A DNA stretch of 64,000 bases from JAJRVM01 sp963700515. Its GTDB lineage: Bacteria > Planctomycetota > Planctomycetia > Pirellulales > Pirellulaceae. Position 1 is the stretch's first letter. Every line of letters begins with the position of its first letter. The notes below the pieces were generated by a model. That model was not told the DNA's origin, ran no database searches, and was given only the letters and a program-made list of their open reading frames with translations. Below, piece after piece: positions 29,038 through 39,316 of the stretch. A program made the position numbers and the translations under genes. The DNA lies in NCBI GenBank assembly GCA_963700515.1, contig CAVOXY010000001.1, positions 186,001 to 250,000 on the forward strand. The letters are read 5' to 3'.

Positions 29038-29416
29038 CGTCATCCCTTGAGCCCATGTGTGGCTCCAACAGAAAACTAGTTTCCGGCCGCGCAACGACCG
29101 GCCCGATCACGAGTCCGGCAATTCCCCGCAGCGTATCGCCTGCTGGAACTCCCGACCCGACAATCCTGGGAGCAGCGAGAGATGACTCAGCGCACGTGGA
29201 CCAGGAAGGAGAGATGTGGGTGTGACAGCAGGTTCGATCATGCTGCAAAGCGACAAAACTCGTACCCGTCGAACGTGCGCATTATACCGCGCTCAGGAGC
29301 TGCGCGAACCCGGACTTTTGGCCGATTTCCCCATGGCTCCGAGGTCTCCCTATGGTCCCTTCTTAGCGGTTTCTTCCCGATCGGGCAATGAAGTGGATTT
29401 CCATGACGCAATGGCC
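29038..29416. other. Upstream region of the RRM gene
   Basis: No gene is seen. The stretch lies after the stop of the large HzsA-like gene and before the RRM start, both on the minus strand, so promoter and leader of the RRM gene are expected here. No clear hairpin or -35/-10 pair was identified by eye. Confidence 0.35.
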
Positions 29417-32302
29417 TCACTGCTCGAGAATCGTCGTCATCTCGGCCCGCAGTTGTCGCAACTGTTCGCTTTGATGGTCGTCGAACGATCCGACTCGTTG
29501 ACCGTAGGTATCCATCCAGTTGATCAGTCGCAGGCACTCATCGGAATCCAACAACACATCGTAATGTCCGTCGGCCAGGAGTTTCCAAAGCGGATTGACG
29601 GCCGCCGCGCACGCTCCCACTGTCGAACGTCCTTCCTGGTAGCGCAGCAGGACATGATCCTTCAGGGATGGGGCACCGTAGCTGACGAGCACATCATAAG
29701 ATTTGTCCGCGGTCAGGTCCCAGGAACTGCCGGATGCTCCTGGCCGATGGCACTCGACACACCGTTTTTCGAGCACGGGCTGGACCAGCCGCTGGTAATC
29801 GAGCGGCCAGGTTCCGTCGGGACCGGGGGAAATCTTCGATGGCTGGCGGGTGGCAGCCAGCGGTCTGGCATCGGGAGGGGCGGTATTGCGTGGCTCGTGG
29901 CATCCAATGCAGGTGGTGGTTTGTCCCGGTTGCAGATAGGTCGCACTGCGCATGGTCTGGACGGCCATGCCTTGCTGATCGAGCGCTTGTAGAAAGAACG
30001 CCACGCCCGACGGAACGTGAAAGTATGCCGAGCCATCTTCTTCGACGGGAACGGTCCCCATCACGAACTTGCCGGGGTCGTCGTGCGTGAGACCCATGTT
30101 CGGGAAGTTCATCGTGGGATGTGTTTTGGCGGGAATACCGACCAGTCGCAGTTGCTTGATCGTGCCCGGTGCCGTTGATCCCAGTCCCCGATAGACATCG
30201 ACCACCAGCACGCGCGTGCCGGAGGCTTCCTGGCTGGCATCGACGCGTGACGTGATTCGCGGTGGACGCGTGCGGGCCCGAATGGGTAACGGATCCATGC
30301 AGCTGATGGCCGGGTCACGATAGATCAAATTGAGGTTACCGTACGCATCGAACACGTAGCAGCCGAGATCATTGGGCGGGCCCGGCATTCCCCAGGCTGG
30401 ATGTGGAGTACCGGGGGGCAAAGGTACGTCACTCCAGGCCACCAGGTAATGCGTTTCGGAAAGGGGATAGGGGTCGGCAAAGTAGGTTTGCGGCCAGCCT
30501 TCGGCTTCCGGAAAAGCGACTTCGGGAGTCAGCCGCGTCAGGGGTCCTTCTCCGTCGGAGCCGCGCTGCGGATCGATCAGGACCAGCGAACCGCCTGTCA
30601 GGGCATGATGTCCTGACGCGGTGAAGATGATCTTGCGTGAATCAGGTATGCGGCGTGCTTCAAAGATGCAATGAGGGTTCTGCGTGTAGTTGCCATACAC
30701 GGCCCGCGCGTCCGTACCGTCGGGCAGCGTCGACCAGAGACTCATGTAGGGCATGTTGTGCCGATCGACGTAGTCCCAGCGAGCATAGAGAATCTGTCCT
30801 TGGTCATCGACACTGGGTGTCCATTCAAACATCTCGAAAGGCGATATCCGTGACAGATGTTGGCCATCCGGGTCCATCACGTGCAGCGTGTAAACGGCCA
30901 CCGGCCGTTCCGGTCCCCCGCCGCAGCGTACGTAGCAATCGGGTAGTGCACTCTCTTCCCCGAGAATATCCTTGTCGCTGTTGCACTGTACATCCTGGCC
31001 GCGTCGTGTCGACAGAAAGACGATTCGTCCGTCGGGCAGGTAGCGGCCATCAAAATCATCGTACTTACCGTGCGTGAGACGGCGGAGGTTCGTTCCGTCG
31101 AGATTCATTTCGTAAAGATGGTAGAACGCGTCATCGGGAACGTTCGCCTTATCGAGCTTGTTAGGTTCGTCGCTCAGGCCGCTAAAGTAGGTACAGTAGG
31201 CGAAGAGCACTCGTTTGCCATCGAACGAAATGTCTGGCCGCAAGACGCTGCCCGAAGGAAGCGTCTGCGTGAGGCACTGCAGTTGAGGGGCGTCCGTCTT
31301 GAAGCCTTTCAGCACATACAGTCCTCCACCAGGTCGCGAGAACCAGCCGTAGTACTGATCAGACATGTGCGTGAAGCTGCCAGGTACGCGCTTGACCAAG
31401 AGCAGGTCATCAAAATCGAGCAGAGGATTGCTCAGTGCCATCGGCCGTATGATGTGATGCGCTGCGAGGAACAACTCGCGCTGCTGATCCAGCGGGGGAT
31501 TCTCCGGCAGTTGCTCTACCTGGGTAGCCAGTTGTTGCAGAGCCGCCACCGATGGATCGACATCGCTCCCCAGCTTGCGGAGGTCTTCAGCCAGCCGGAG
31601 CCCACGCTCGATCACCTCTCGGATCGGATACGAATCAGGCTCCGCCTTCGGCGCTTCGTCAGCCGTCTCGCAGGTCGACCACGGACTGATACTTGACTGA
31701 TCCGCCGGCTTGTGAAGGGCGATATTCGCATCGTTGGCCACACCGTAGACCTCGACTTCCTCCAGATGTAGATACTCTGTGCCTGGCAGCTGCACGCGCA
31801 CAAATCGCGCCGGTTGCTGGTCTACCTGAATCACCAGTGGCTTTTGGTCTTTGAAACCGAAGAAGTCGGTACCATCGTGCTGGTAGATCTCCCGCCAGGC
31901 CTGTCCGTCATCGGACAACAGAACGCGGAGATGCGCCGCTCGCAGGGAAACTCCGGCATCGCGGTTGTAGATAGCGATCCGCGACAAGGGCGTGACCTGT
32001 TCCAGATCAACCTGCCACCACGGTTCATTGTCCTGGCTGGTGTGAAAACCGAACGTGCCGTCCACGACACCATCGCAGGCGCCGGCAGCATCGTCACGGG
32101 TGCTGATCGTGATGGTGCCGCTGCCGGAAGGGAGTTGGCGCACCACGGCCTGGCGAATCCAGTCGGCTTCCATCTGCTCGGTGGACACGATCGCAGGTTC
32201 CGAGTCTGGCAGCGTGACAGGTTGTGTGGGCTCTCCAGGCCAGGCAGTGTGGGGGCCCAAGAGCCCGGGCAGTGCGAGGACAGACGAATAAGCACAAGAC
32301 AA
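29417..32302 (-). CDS. Exported diheme protein: discoidin domain plus hydrazine-synthase-alpha-like region
   Basis: The predicted product is 961 residues. Residues about 60-195 form an F5/8-type C discoidin domain (WWQVDLEQVTPLSRIAIYNR, ARFVRVQLPG..YLHLEEVEVYG). Residues about 300-750 match the middle region of the HzsA-like family, with WD/TolB-like segments (PDISFDGKRVLFAYC, HLYEMNLDGTNLRRLT, GRYLPDGRIVFLSTRR, HVMDPDGQHLSRIS). Two c-type heme motifs, CIGCH (about residue 797) and CVECH (about 846), lie near the C-terminus. It should be exported and hold two covalent hemes. The annotated start is a TTG; an in-frame stop lies eight codons upstream, so the true start or signal peptide may be displaced by an indel. 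The broader family occurs in many non-anammox planctomycetes. Confidence 0.8.
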   Translation of the reverse strand: MSCAYSSVLALPGLLGPHTAWPGEPTQPVTLPDSEPAIVSTEQMEADWIRQAVVRQLPSGSGTITISTRDDAAGACDGVVDGTFGFHTSQDNEPWWQVDLEQVTPLSRIAIYNRDAGVSLRAAHLRVLLSDDGQAWREIYQHDGTDFFGFKDQKPLVIQVDQQPARFVRVQLPGTEYLHLEEVEVYGVANDANIALHKPADQSSISPWSTCETADEAPKAEPDSYPIREVIERGLRLAEDLRKLGSDVDPSVAALQQLATQVEQLPENPPLDQQRELFLAAHHIIRPMALSNPLLDFDDLLLVKRVPGSFTHMSDQYYGWFSRPGGGLYVLKGFKTDAPQLQCLTQTLPSGSVLRPDISFDGKRVLFAYCTYFSGLSDEPNKLDKANVPDDAFYHLYEMNLDGTNLRRLTHGKYDDFDGRYLPDGRIVFLSTRRGQDVQCNSDKDILGEESALPDCYVRCGGGPERPVAVYTLHVMDPDGQHLSRISPFEMFEWTPSVDDQGQILYARWDYVDRHNMPYMSLWSTLPDGTDARAVYGNYTQNPHCIFEARRIPDSRKIIFTASGHHALTGGSLVLIDPQRGSDGEGPLTRLTPEVAFPEAEGWPQTYFADPYPLSETHYLVAWSDVPLPPGTPHPAWGMPGPPNDLGCYVFDAYGNLNLIYRDPAISCMDPLPIRARTRPPRITSRVDASQEASGTRVLVVDVYRGLGSTAPGTIKQLRLVGIPAKTHPTMNFPNMGLTHDDPGKFVMGTVPVEEDGSAYFHVPSGVAFFLQALDQQGMAVQTMRSATYLQPGQTTTCIGCHEPRNTAPPDARPLAATRQPSKISPGPDGTWPLDYQRLVQPVLEKRCVECHRPGASGSSWDLTADKSYDVLVSYGAPSLKDHVLLRYQEGRSTVGACAAAVNPLWKLLADGHYDVLLDSDECLRLINWMDTYGQRVGSFDDHQSEQLRQLRAEMTTILEQ

Positions 32303-32617
32303 ATCGAACGGGTGCGAGCGATATCACAGTCCGGCTCCTGTTGTGGCGAGAATGTACCGGTGTGCCATGCATCAGCTGCAGTGGTGCAGCCTGGGGCGAG
32401 CTCGTGCTCCAGTATAGCCGATGGAGCCGCCGAGGCGATCACGTCCTGGTCAATTTTCCACGGGGCGGCAGACCAGCTGATAGCAGATCATGGCGGGGGA
32501 CTCGGGCGTGGGTAGATGGGCGGATTTCGATGGCTTTGAGGTGCGTTTGGGCGTGGCAGGCTGTTACAATCGCGGGGTACCCTGGCCAATTTCCCTTGTA
32601 TTTGAGAGGTGTTCATT
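32303..32617. promoter_or_regulatory. Divergent intergenic region
   Basis: The region separates two divergent exported-protein genes. TACAAT at 32565-32570, about 50 bases before ATG 32618, is a possible -10 element for the plus-strand gene, but no properly spaced -35 was found. GAGAGG lies 8 bases before the ATG. Confidence 0.3.
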
Positions 32618-35600
32618 ATGCGTCGCAGTGTCACGACTGCTTCATGTGTGGCTGGTGCCATGCTCGTCGGCCTTTGGTGCGGCTCGGTTTCGTCAGGGTT
32701 GGAGGAGTCAACCAGTACGGCAGAGCGGCTGGCGGCGCTCGATGTTCCTGGCGGACTCGTCGTGCAGCTGGGTGCCAGCGACTGCGAATTAGCGACTGAA
32801 TTGGCACGGACCGGGCGGTTCATCGTGCAGGTACTCGATGCCGATAGGATGCGCGTCCAACAGGTCCGGCAGCGACTGCAGCAAGAGGGTCTATACGGTT
32901 GGATATCGGCCGACCGGCGAGCCAACGGCACGGCCTTGCCCTACACCGAGAATCTGGTGAATCTCGTGGTCGTGCAGACTCTGGCGGATGAGAAGACACT
33001 TTCTGAAATGGCGCGCGTATTGCGCCCGCAGGTTTGGTGTTGGGCCAGGCGGAGTTCCTTTCCGCCGAGGATATCCAGAGAGCTGACCTGCGTCTGATCG
33101 AAGCGCATCCGTTTGGGGAGCAGATCGTCGTGGCCGTCAAACCATGGCCGGAGCAGATGGATGAGTGGACGCATCCGCGGCATTCCGCGTCAGGCAATGC
33201 CGTCTCTCGGGATACGTTGGTAGGCCCCCCGCGTCGGGTCCGCTGGCTGGCCGGTCCGTGGCAGGAAGTAGCGAACCTGGTCACGATTGGCGGGCGCAAT
33301 TTCTACGGCGGCATGCTGGCTCGGGACGGTTTCAATGGTCTGCGTCTCTGGCAACGAGACGTGTCGCCGTCACCTTCCCAGGGAGGATTTTCCTTCCGAC
33401 CGGTCCGTGGCAGCGCTCCTCCCGTGACCGGCGCCGGTCGTGTGTTTGTGTTATCGGCAGGCAAGTTGCAGGCGCTGGACGCGCGCTCGGGTGAGACCGC
33501 GCAGGAGTATCCAGAAGCGGGCCAGCCACAGCAGCTGCTGTATGATGAAGGTTTGCTGATGGCGGTCGACGCCAGCAGCGTCCGCTGCTTGGATGCCGGC
33601 AGTGCCCGCCTGCTGTGGCAACATGCGACTTCCGAACCCCGGCATGTCGTGGCAGGTGACGGCTTGGTCGCGCTGGTGCAGGGGAGTCCGCGCCGGGGAG
33701 AGACCTGTGAAGTCGTCGTGATCGATCAGCGCTCGGGGCAAGTGAAATGGAGCCGCAGTGACTTACCGTGGGCCCAGCGGGCGACGCGCAGCGTTTACTA
33801 TCGCGGCATGTTGGCCTTCGAAGTCTCCACGCTCAACGATGAAGGACCCGACAATTCTCTTCACATTCTGTCGGCCGAGGATGGTCACGACATACGCGAT
33901 CTGACATTCTTGCCTGGCATGAATCACATGCGGCAAGCGCGAGCCATGTTCGTGGGCGATCGCATGTGGTTATTGCAGGGCGGGCGCGGTGCCGACAAGC
34001 AACGGTCGCCCATCGAGGCTGCGGCCATTGATCTGGCGACGGGCAACGAGCTGGCGCGATACCCGGCCGGCTTGGCGCATTGTTTCCCGCCGGTGGCGAC
34101 GTCGCGATTTCTCTTCTCCGGCGAAATGGACTTGACCGACCTGCAGACTGGCCAGCTGGATGCGAACCGCATCACGAAAGCGGCATGCGGGCGCGATGCA
34201 GGCTGGTTTCCGGCACACGGATTGATCTATGTCACGCCCAAGCACTGCGTTTGCTGGCCCATGTTGCGCGGCTACGCGGCACTTGCCCCTGCTCGGCCAG
34301 GCGGCAACCCGGCAGACAAGCCGCTCTCGGAACTGACCTTCGCGATCGAGCGAGGAGGGCCGCCGCCGGAGGAGACCACCGCCGTTTCCGCAAGCGATTG
34401 GCCCTGTTATCGGCACGATGCGTGGCGCAGCAGCAGTACGCTGGCCACTGGTCCTGAGCAACTCCAGACCCTGTGGACCATCGACTTGGGCAACCTGCAG
34501 GACATGCAAGGTCCTATCCGGGAGGATTGGCAGAGAAGATCCGTATATCAAGGGGCCGATCTCTCCGCCGGTGGTTGCTCAGAACATGGTTTTCGTCGCA
34601 CGGCCCGATGCGCATCAGGTGGTGGCCGTGGACGCTGCGACAGGCCAGGAAAGGTGGCGCCATACAGCCAATGGCCGAGTCGATACTCCTCCCACCATCC
34701 ATCGTGGCCTCTGTCTGTTCGGGACGAAGAGGGGTTGGGTCTATTGCTTGCGTGCTCACGATGGGGAGCTTGTTTGGCGACATGCAGGTCGCGCCGTTGG
34801 ATGAGCAGGTCGTGGCCTACGGCCAATTGGAATCGCCGTGGCCTGTACCGGGCAGTATCTTGATCGTGGATGACGTGGCCTATTTTGCGGCGGGACGCCA
34901 GTCGTTCGCCGACGGAGGGATCTTGATCTTCGCCGTCGATCCCGCCACCGGCGCCAGCATTGGGTACAACGTCTCGACACGGTGCCGCAGGGAGGATTCT
35001 ATACGTCGAGCGCTTTGGAGTTCGACAACTTCGATCTGCTCCATCGCGAGGGAGACGGCGTGGCCATGTCACGCTGGATATTTGATCGAGCCACGGGCAA
35101 AATGTCGGTCGATCTGTGGAAGGCATTTGCTCGCCTCAACACGGGAAACGGATCTGCCATGGTACCGCAGGGCTGCTGGTCCTATGCACCACGCAACCAG
35201 TCGCGCACCAAAACGTTTTCGGCACGACGCCCCCTCGTGGTCTTTCGGGATAGCACGTTGTTTGGCTGCCTGGAGAACAAACAATCGGTCTATCGTCGCG
35301 ACTTCAACCTGGATGGGGGAGAAGAGTTCGACACGAAGTGGATTACGGGATGGGCCAATAGCGATGCGAGCCAAAAGGGTGAGGTGGCCTGGCGCAGTCA
35401 ACGATTGGCTGAAAAGGCGAAATGGACCACTGCCGTCTTTCCGGACCAGACAGATGCCCCGACGATCGAAGCGCTGGCGCTGGCCGGCAACAAGCTCTAC
35501 CTGGCCGGTTCCGACGGCCAGCTGCGTATCGTGGCCACGGAGGATGGGAAGGTGTTGGCCGAGAAGAAAGGTGCCTCGCCATTGTGGGACGGCCTGGCGA

Positions 35601-35665
35601 TTGCCGCTGGTCGGCTCTACCTGTCCACCGCCGAGGGGAAGCTGCTTTGCCTCGGTGACCAATAG
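32618..35665 (+). CDS. Exported methyltransferase-fold / PQQ-propeller fusion, four frameshifts
   Basis: ATG 32618 (GAGAGG upstream) starts a signal peptide (SVTTASCVAGAMLVGLWCGSV). Residues about 40-140 look like a class I methyltransferase Rossmann fold (GGLVVQLGASDCELATELA, VQVLDADRMRVQQVRQRL, LPYTENLVNLVVVQTL, EMARVLRP), but the glycine loop is degenerate (QLGASDC). The rest is a PQQ/BamB-like propeller: AGKLQALDARSGE, VVVIDQRSGQVKWSR, VVAVDAATGQERWRHTANG, VYCLRAHDGELVWRH and LYLSTAEGKLLCLGD at the end. Frame changes near 33030, 34545, 34795 and 34975 each leave propeller sequence continuing in a new frame. Similar fusions are known in planctomycetes as PQQ-binding-like proteins. Because it is exported, SAM-dependent catalysis is doubtful. 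Confidence 0.75.
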
Positions 35666-35687
35666 ATCGGCCGCGGATACCTCTCCG

Positions 35688-36240
35688 CTCAGGGGCTTTC
35701 TTCGCTGTCAACCGGTCACTCAGGGATCGTTTCTTGTGCTGCACTTCTTGCTCTGCCGGCGGCGTAGTACCCGGTTCTTCATGTACCAGCGCCCGTGTTC
35801 GCGCAAGGTTCTGTAGCCCCGAAGGGGGCGCGCTAAGCCAGCCCAGGCCGAAGTGAGGTCGCCAGCGGCGACCCTGCGCAGGCCTGGGGAGACGAACGAC
35901 AATTCCCGTCGGTCGAGCCCCCGACACGCCATCACATCGGCACATTATCGAGACCGAAACAGATCCGCGTTGAGTCTCGAGCATCGGCGCAATACACGAA
36001 AGCGGCGGCGGCTTGATGCGGCCTCGGCATGCCGCCGTTTGGATGGCAACCGTCTCGCTCGGCCATCGCACATGGTCGCGTCGGTACCCAGGGCTGCGTT
36101 TGTCGCTACGCGACTGCACTTCGCCCTGGGCTGGCATAGCGCGCCCCTTTCAGGGGCTTTCTTCGCCGCCAATCGGTCACTCAGGGATCGTCCTTGCGCC
36201 GCGCCTCTTGCTCCGCTGGCGGCGTAGTACCCTGTTCTAT
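35688..36240. repeat. Composite repeat region: 90-bp direct repeat plus 39-bp inverted repeat
   Basis: A roughly 90-bp sequence (from CAGGGGCTTTCTTCG to GGCGTAGTACC) occurs at 35690-35780 and again at 36151-36239 with about 15 percent differences. Between them, 35817-35855 is the inverse of 36117-36155 (CCCCGAAGGGGGCGCGCTAA arm). The intervening 260 bp has no coding-like frame. This fills the gap between the PQQ gene and the next gene and looks like a non-coding mobile or repeat unit. Confidence 0.75.
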
Positions 36241-36286
36241 CCAGGGGGACGGCGACGGGATAGTTGAAGCATCAGCCGACAGATTT

Positions 36287-36997
36287 TCAACTTGCCCTGT
36301 AACACGCGGTGACCTGCTTTAACAGGTTCACACCTCTAAGTGACTCCGGAATATAGTGATCCGGGACTTTGGAATCGGTCCGATTTAAGACACGAACTCG
36401 CTCCCAACCTGTCGCTACACGTCCGTGCCAGACTTTCTCCGCGTCGGAAGGCACAAACGTGCGGTCAAGATCAACTGGTTGTGATTCATACACGGCACGC
36501 ACTAGCATATTGGCGCTGGCCCCGGGTTCAAGAACAAAGGGCAATGACCAGCGACTTGAGAAATCCACTTGGTAGACAACTGACTCCCCCGGCACTAACT
36601 TCATGGTCTGAGTAACGCCACTTCCTCCCGTGTAGAAATAGAAGCTCTGAGCAACACCAATCTGTTTGGAGTTTTCGTTAGTTTTGAACTCGAACCTGAT
36701 TGCGTGATCCCCCTCTGGGCAAAAGGGTCGCCATAAACAGATGTCACGTTTGGTCGTATTCGTAACAAGCAAAGTCAGCTGGCAGCCGACTGGAAGAAAC
36801 CGAAGTTCCTGCGGTTTGTCCCCGGACCTTGCGGACAAGCCATCAGAATAGTAGAGCGAAATTCGTAATGGTGCAGAACGCGGCGAGCTGAGTTGCTCAG
36901 TCTGCTGGAGCTCATCTGATTCCTGACAAAGGGAAAGATCGAATACACACGTGCCGATAGTGGCGACAAGGAACGCCAGTAACGGAAGTCGTGTCAT
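36287..36997 (-). CDS. Exported hypothetical protein
   Basis: The 236-residue product starts at ATG 36997, with GGAGG 6 bases upstream, and has a signal peptide (LPLLAFLVATIGTCVFDLSLC). The mature part is predicted all-beta (LRISLYYSDGLSARSGDKPQELRFLPVGCQLTLLVTNTT, IRFEFKTNE, LVPGESVVYQVDFSS), suggestive of an immunoglobulin-like sandwich. It has no recognised family motif and no catalytic signature. Codon usage and base composition (more A/T) differ somewhat from neighbouring genes, which may indicate more recent acquisition. Function unknown. Confidence 0.65.
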   Translation of the reverse strand: MTRLPLLAFLVATIGTCVFDLSLCQESDELQQTEQLSSPRSAPLRISLYYSDGLSARSGDKPQELRFLPVGCQLTLLVTNTTKRDICLWRPFCPEGDHAIRFEFKTNENSKQIGVAQSFYFYTGGSGVTQTMKLVPGESVVYQVDFSSRWSLPFVLEPGASANMLVRAVYESQPVDLDRTFVPSDAEKVWHGRVATGWERVRVLNRTDSKVPDHYIPESLRGVNLLKQVTACYRAS

Positions 36998-37491
36998 TTG
37001 TATCCTCCACATCGCCTCTGGTCCGATGGTGAGCGCTATCGGAGATGTACGGTGATCGTGGCACTGGTTGCGATCGTCACACCTCGCTTACATACATCAT
37101 CAACGCGTAATCGAAACCAGCATATGAGATCTGTGCCACCGAGCTCAATATCAACGTGTCTGAGATTCTGTGAAATCAGAGTGGCCGAGTTTACACCGGT
37201 CCTTCGAGCAAGCTGGAAAACGGCTGGCGAAGCCCGCGCACGGCACGATAGTTTTGCTGCCAACCGTATGCGGGCCAGCTGACACTCGTCGTCACGATCT
37301 TTAGCCGTGTGGCGTACTCGCGGCGAGCTTGCCCCACCCCGTGACGACAGCGCTGGGCAGGAACGTGGCACCCAGGAAGCGGAACGTGGGCACACCGCTT
37401 CAGCACTTCCAGATAAGTGGCACCCGGCATCCGGTCGACCTAGTCACACCAATGACCAATGACCAATGACCAATGACCAATGACCAGCATT
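36998..37491. other. Intergenic region ending in heptamer repeat (CAATGAC)n
   Basis: No confident gene. A minus-strand frame at about 37036-37430 gives peptide-like sequence but no recognisable family. At 37449-37486 five copies of the heptamer CAATGAC stand in tandem, immediately downstream of the stop of the DPF-rich TPR gene. Confidence 0.55.
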
Positions 37492-38592
37492 TCACTTGAA
37501 GGGGTCGGCACTGGGCTCAGCGGGCTGCTTTTCAGCCGGTGTGTCTGCGGCAGGCTCTTTCTTGGCGGCGCCCGAATCACCGAGGGGGTCGGCGGTGGGT
37601 TCTTCGGCAGGAGGCTCCGCTTCTTTCTTGGGAGGAGCTTCGGCCTTGGAGTCGCCGAACGGGTCGCGGTTGGCCGCGGAACCAGACAGGGTCTTTCCCA
37701 ACAAGTCCATGACCGTTCCTCCCACGTTCATGCTGGGTGGGAGTTGCGGGCGGACATCCGGGTCAAAGATGGACGAGTCGTCGGGGCTGACCTCGGGTTT
37801 CGCGTCGCCGAACGGATTCGCGGCGTCAGGTTCTGCACCTGCCTTCGGTTTCTCGGCTGGAGGAGCCTTCGCACCCGCTGGGCTGGCGCCAAACGGGTCT
37901 TCCGGCTGCATGGCAGGTTGTTCTTCCGGAGCGGCGAATGGGTCGCGAGGTGCTTCGGTATCAGCAGCTGGCTCTGCCACTTCGGCGGCACTCGGTTCGA
38001 CGGGCGTCGGCGCGACCTGGGCCACTTCCTTGCCCCCTGTGAAAGCCACTCCGCTGGAAAACGGATCCTCACCACCCAGATCCACCTTGGGCAATTCGAG
38101 GTCCACCTTCTTCAGCGGCCGATTCGGATCAAACACGACGACATCCTCGCGCCGTTTGAGTTCTTCGTAACGGACGCGGTCCTGCCTCTTCTTCCGCTCG
38201 GCGGCAGCCACACGCGCGGCCGATCGTTGCTTCTCCAGCGCCAACCGCAGCGTCCCTTGAACACGCTGGAGCGCCCCATTTACGTCATAGATCTTCTGAT
38301 CCATCTTGCTGGCTTCGATTTCGGCCCCTTTGGCAATATCAGGCAGACCCGAATCGAGGCCATGCTGGTTGGCCAGCGCGAGGCCGCGAAAGTAGTACGG
38401 GCGCGGATCCAGGCCATTGATCTCGATCGACGAACTCAACAACCCCACTGCCGACTCGTAATCACCGGCAAAGTAAGCATGCACGCCCTGTCCATACAGT
38501 TCCGCGGCACTCTGGTCCTCTGCGAAGACGTGAATCCCAGCCACAATGATGATGACGAGAGTCATCGATCCGACTGCCTTGCTACTGATCAT
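37492..38592 (-). CDS. Exported TPR protein with DPF/NPF-motif tail
   Basis: The 366-residue product starts at ATG 38592 with GGGGAG 7 bases upstream. It has an N-terminal hydrophobic signal (VGSMTLVIIIVAGIHVFA) and about two TPR units (AAELYGQGVHAYFAGDYESAVGLLSSSIEINGLDPRPYYFRGLA). A charged helical region (ALEKQRSAARVAAAERKKRQDRVRYEELKRR) follows, then a long Pro/Ala/Glu-rich tail. The tail carries seven spaced motifs of the type DPFSSG, DPFAAP, DPFGAS, NPFGDA, DPFGDS, DPLGDS and, at the very end, DPFK. The tail is probably disordered and the repeated aromatic motifs may be binding sites. No enzyme function. Confidence 0.75.
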   Translation of the reverse strand: MISSKAVGSMTLVIIIVAGIHVFAEDQSAAELYGQGVHAYFAGDYESAVGLLSSSIEINGLDPRPYYFRGLALANQHGLDSGLPDIAKGAEIEASKMDQKIYDVNGALQRVQGTLRLALEKQRSAARVAAAERKKRQDRVRYEELKRREDVVVFDPNRPLKKVDLELPKVDLGGEDPFSSGVAFTGGKEVAQVAPTPVEPSAAEVAEPAADTEAPRDPFAAPEEQPAMQPEDPFGASPAGAKAPPAEKPKAGAEPDAANPFGDAKPEVSPDDSSIFDPDVRPQLPPSMNVGGTVMDLLGKTLSGSAANRDPFGDSKAEAPPKKEAEPPAEEPTADPLGDSGAAKKEPAADTPAEKQPAEPSADPFK

Positions 38593-39316
38593 GGATCAGC
38601 TCCCCTTCCAACCTTGTCGAACGCCGGCGATTACCTCAGACGCTTGGGTGCCGTGGGCAGAATCGTCCTGCAACCGGACCGTTGCTTACAGGACCACGCG
38701 ATCGCCCACCAAATCCGAGTTGCTGCTCGGTTTCCTCTCCATCCATTCTCGTTGGTAAACAGCCCTGGGGCAACGAAACGCAACGAAACGAATGTGTGCA
38801 GAATCCCCAAACAGAAAGCACGCGAGGCGCTTTCACCAAGAAAATCTGCACGTGAAGATCTTTATGGTAATTTGGGGGATCTCAGTTGGCAAGCAAAGGT
38901 CGTGCGATCTGCCTCACCCAGCCGATATCTTCAGGAGAGCTCGTGTTAGGATGTAAGTGCTTGTGGGAACGAGCTTTAGAATTGATCAGCGGGATCGCTG
39001 CGGGACACGTGCACGAGGGAGCGAAGGCCAGAGAACTTCCTCCGCCACGTGCGGCGTAACAGTTGTATCGATTGCCCGTATTGCCGAGCAGCGACTTCTC
39101 TGCCGGCATTTTCCCCGCCGCGAGGCGCTGGCCAGCGACCGAAATTTCGGGTAGGACTCCTGATAGTAGGCAGTGTCGATGTCTCGATCACCGCTGGCGG
39201 TGAGTCGCAGCGGCGGTCAACGTCATTGAGTGGCCCGCGTCGGGTTGACCGCTGGCTTCACGTTGTGGAAGGATCGCGTCTGAACTCGTCCCGCAAGTCT
39301 CTGAGGAGACGATGGC
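38593..39316. other. Intergenic region, 724 bp, nothing recognised
   Basis: Only short frames without family features are found. It is a divergent region between the DPF-tail TPR gene and the aminotransferase gene, so both promoters should lie here. CTGAGGAGAC at 39301-39310 is the ribosome-binding region of the aminotransferase. Confidence 0.35.

Noticed and set aside
29417..32302. Evidence for anammox (hydrazine synthesis)
   Set aside because: Only an HzsA-like domain is present; this broad family is common in non-anammox planctomycetes and no partner subunits are in the window.
37480..38949. 489-codon plus-strand frame opposite the DPF-tail TPR gene
   Set aside because: Antisense of a low-complexity Pro/Ala/Glu tail; no start signal and no family similarity.
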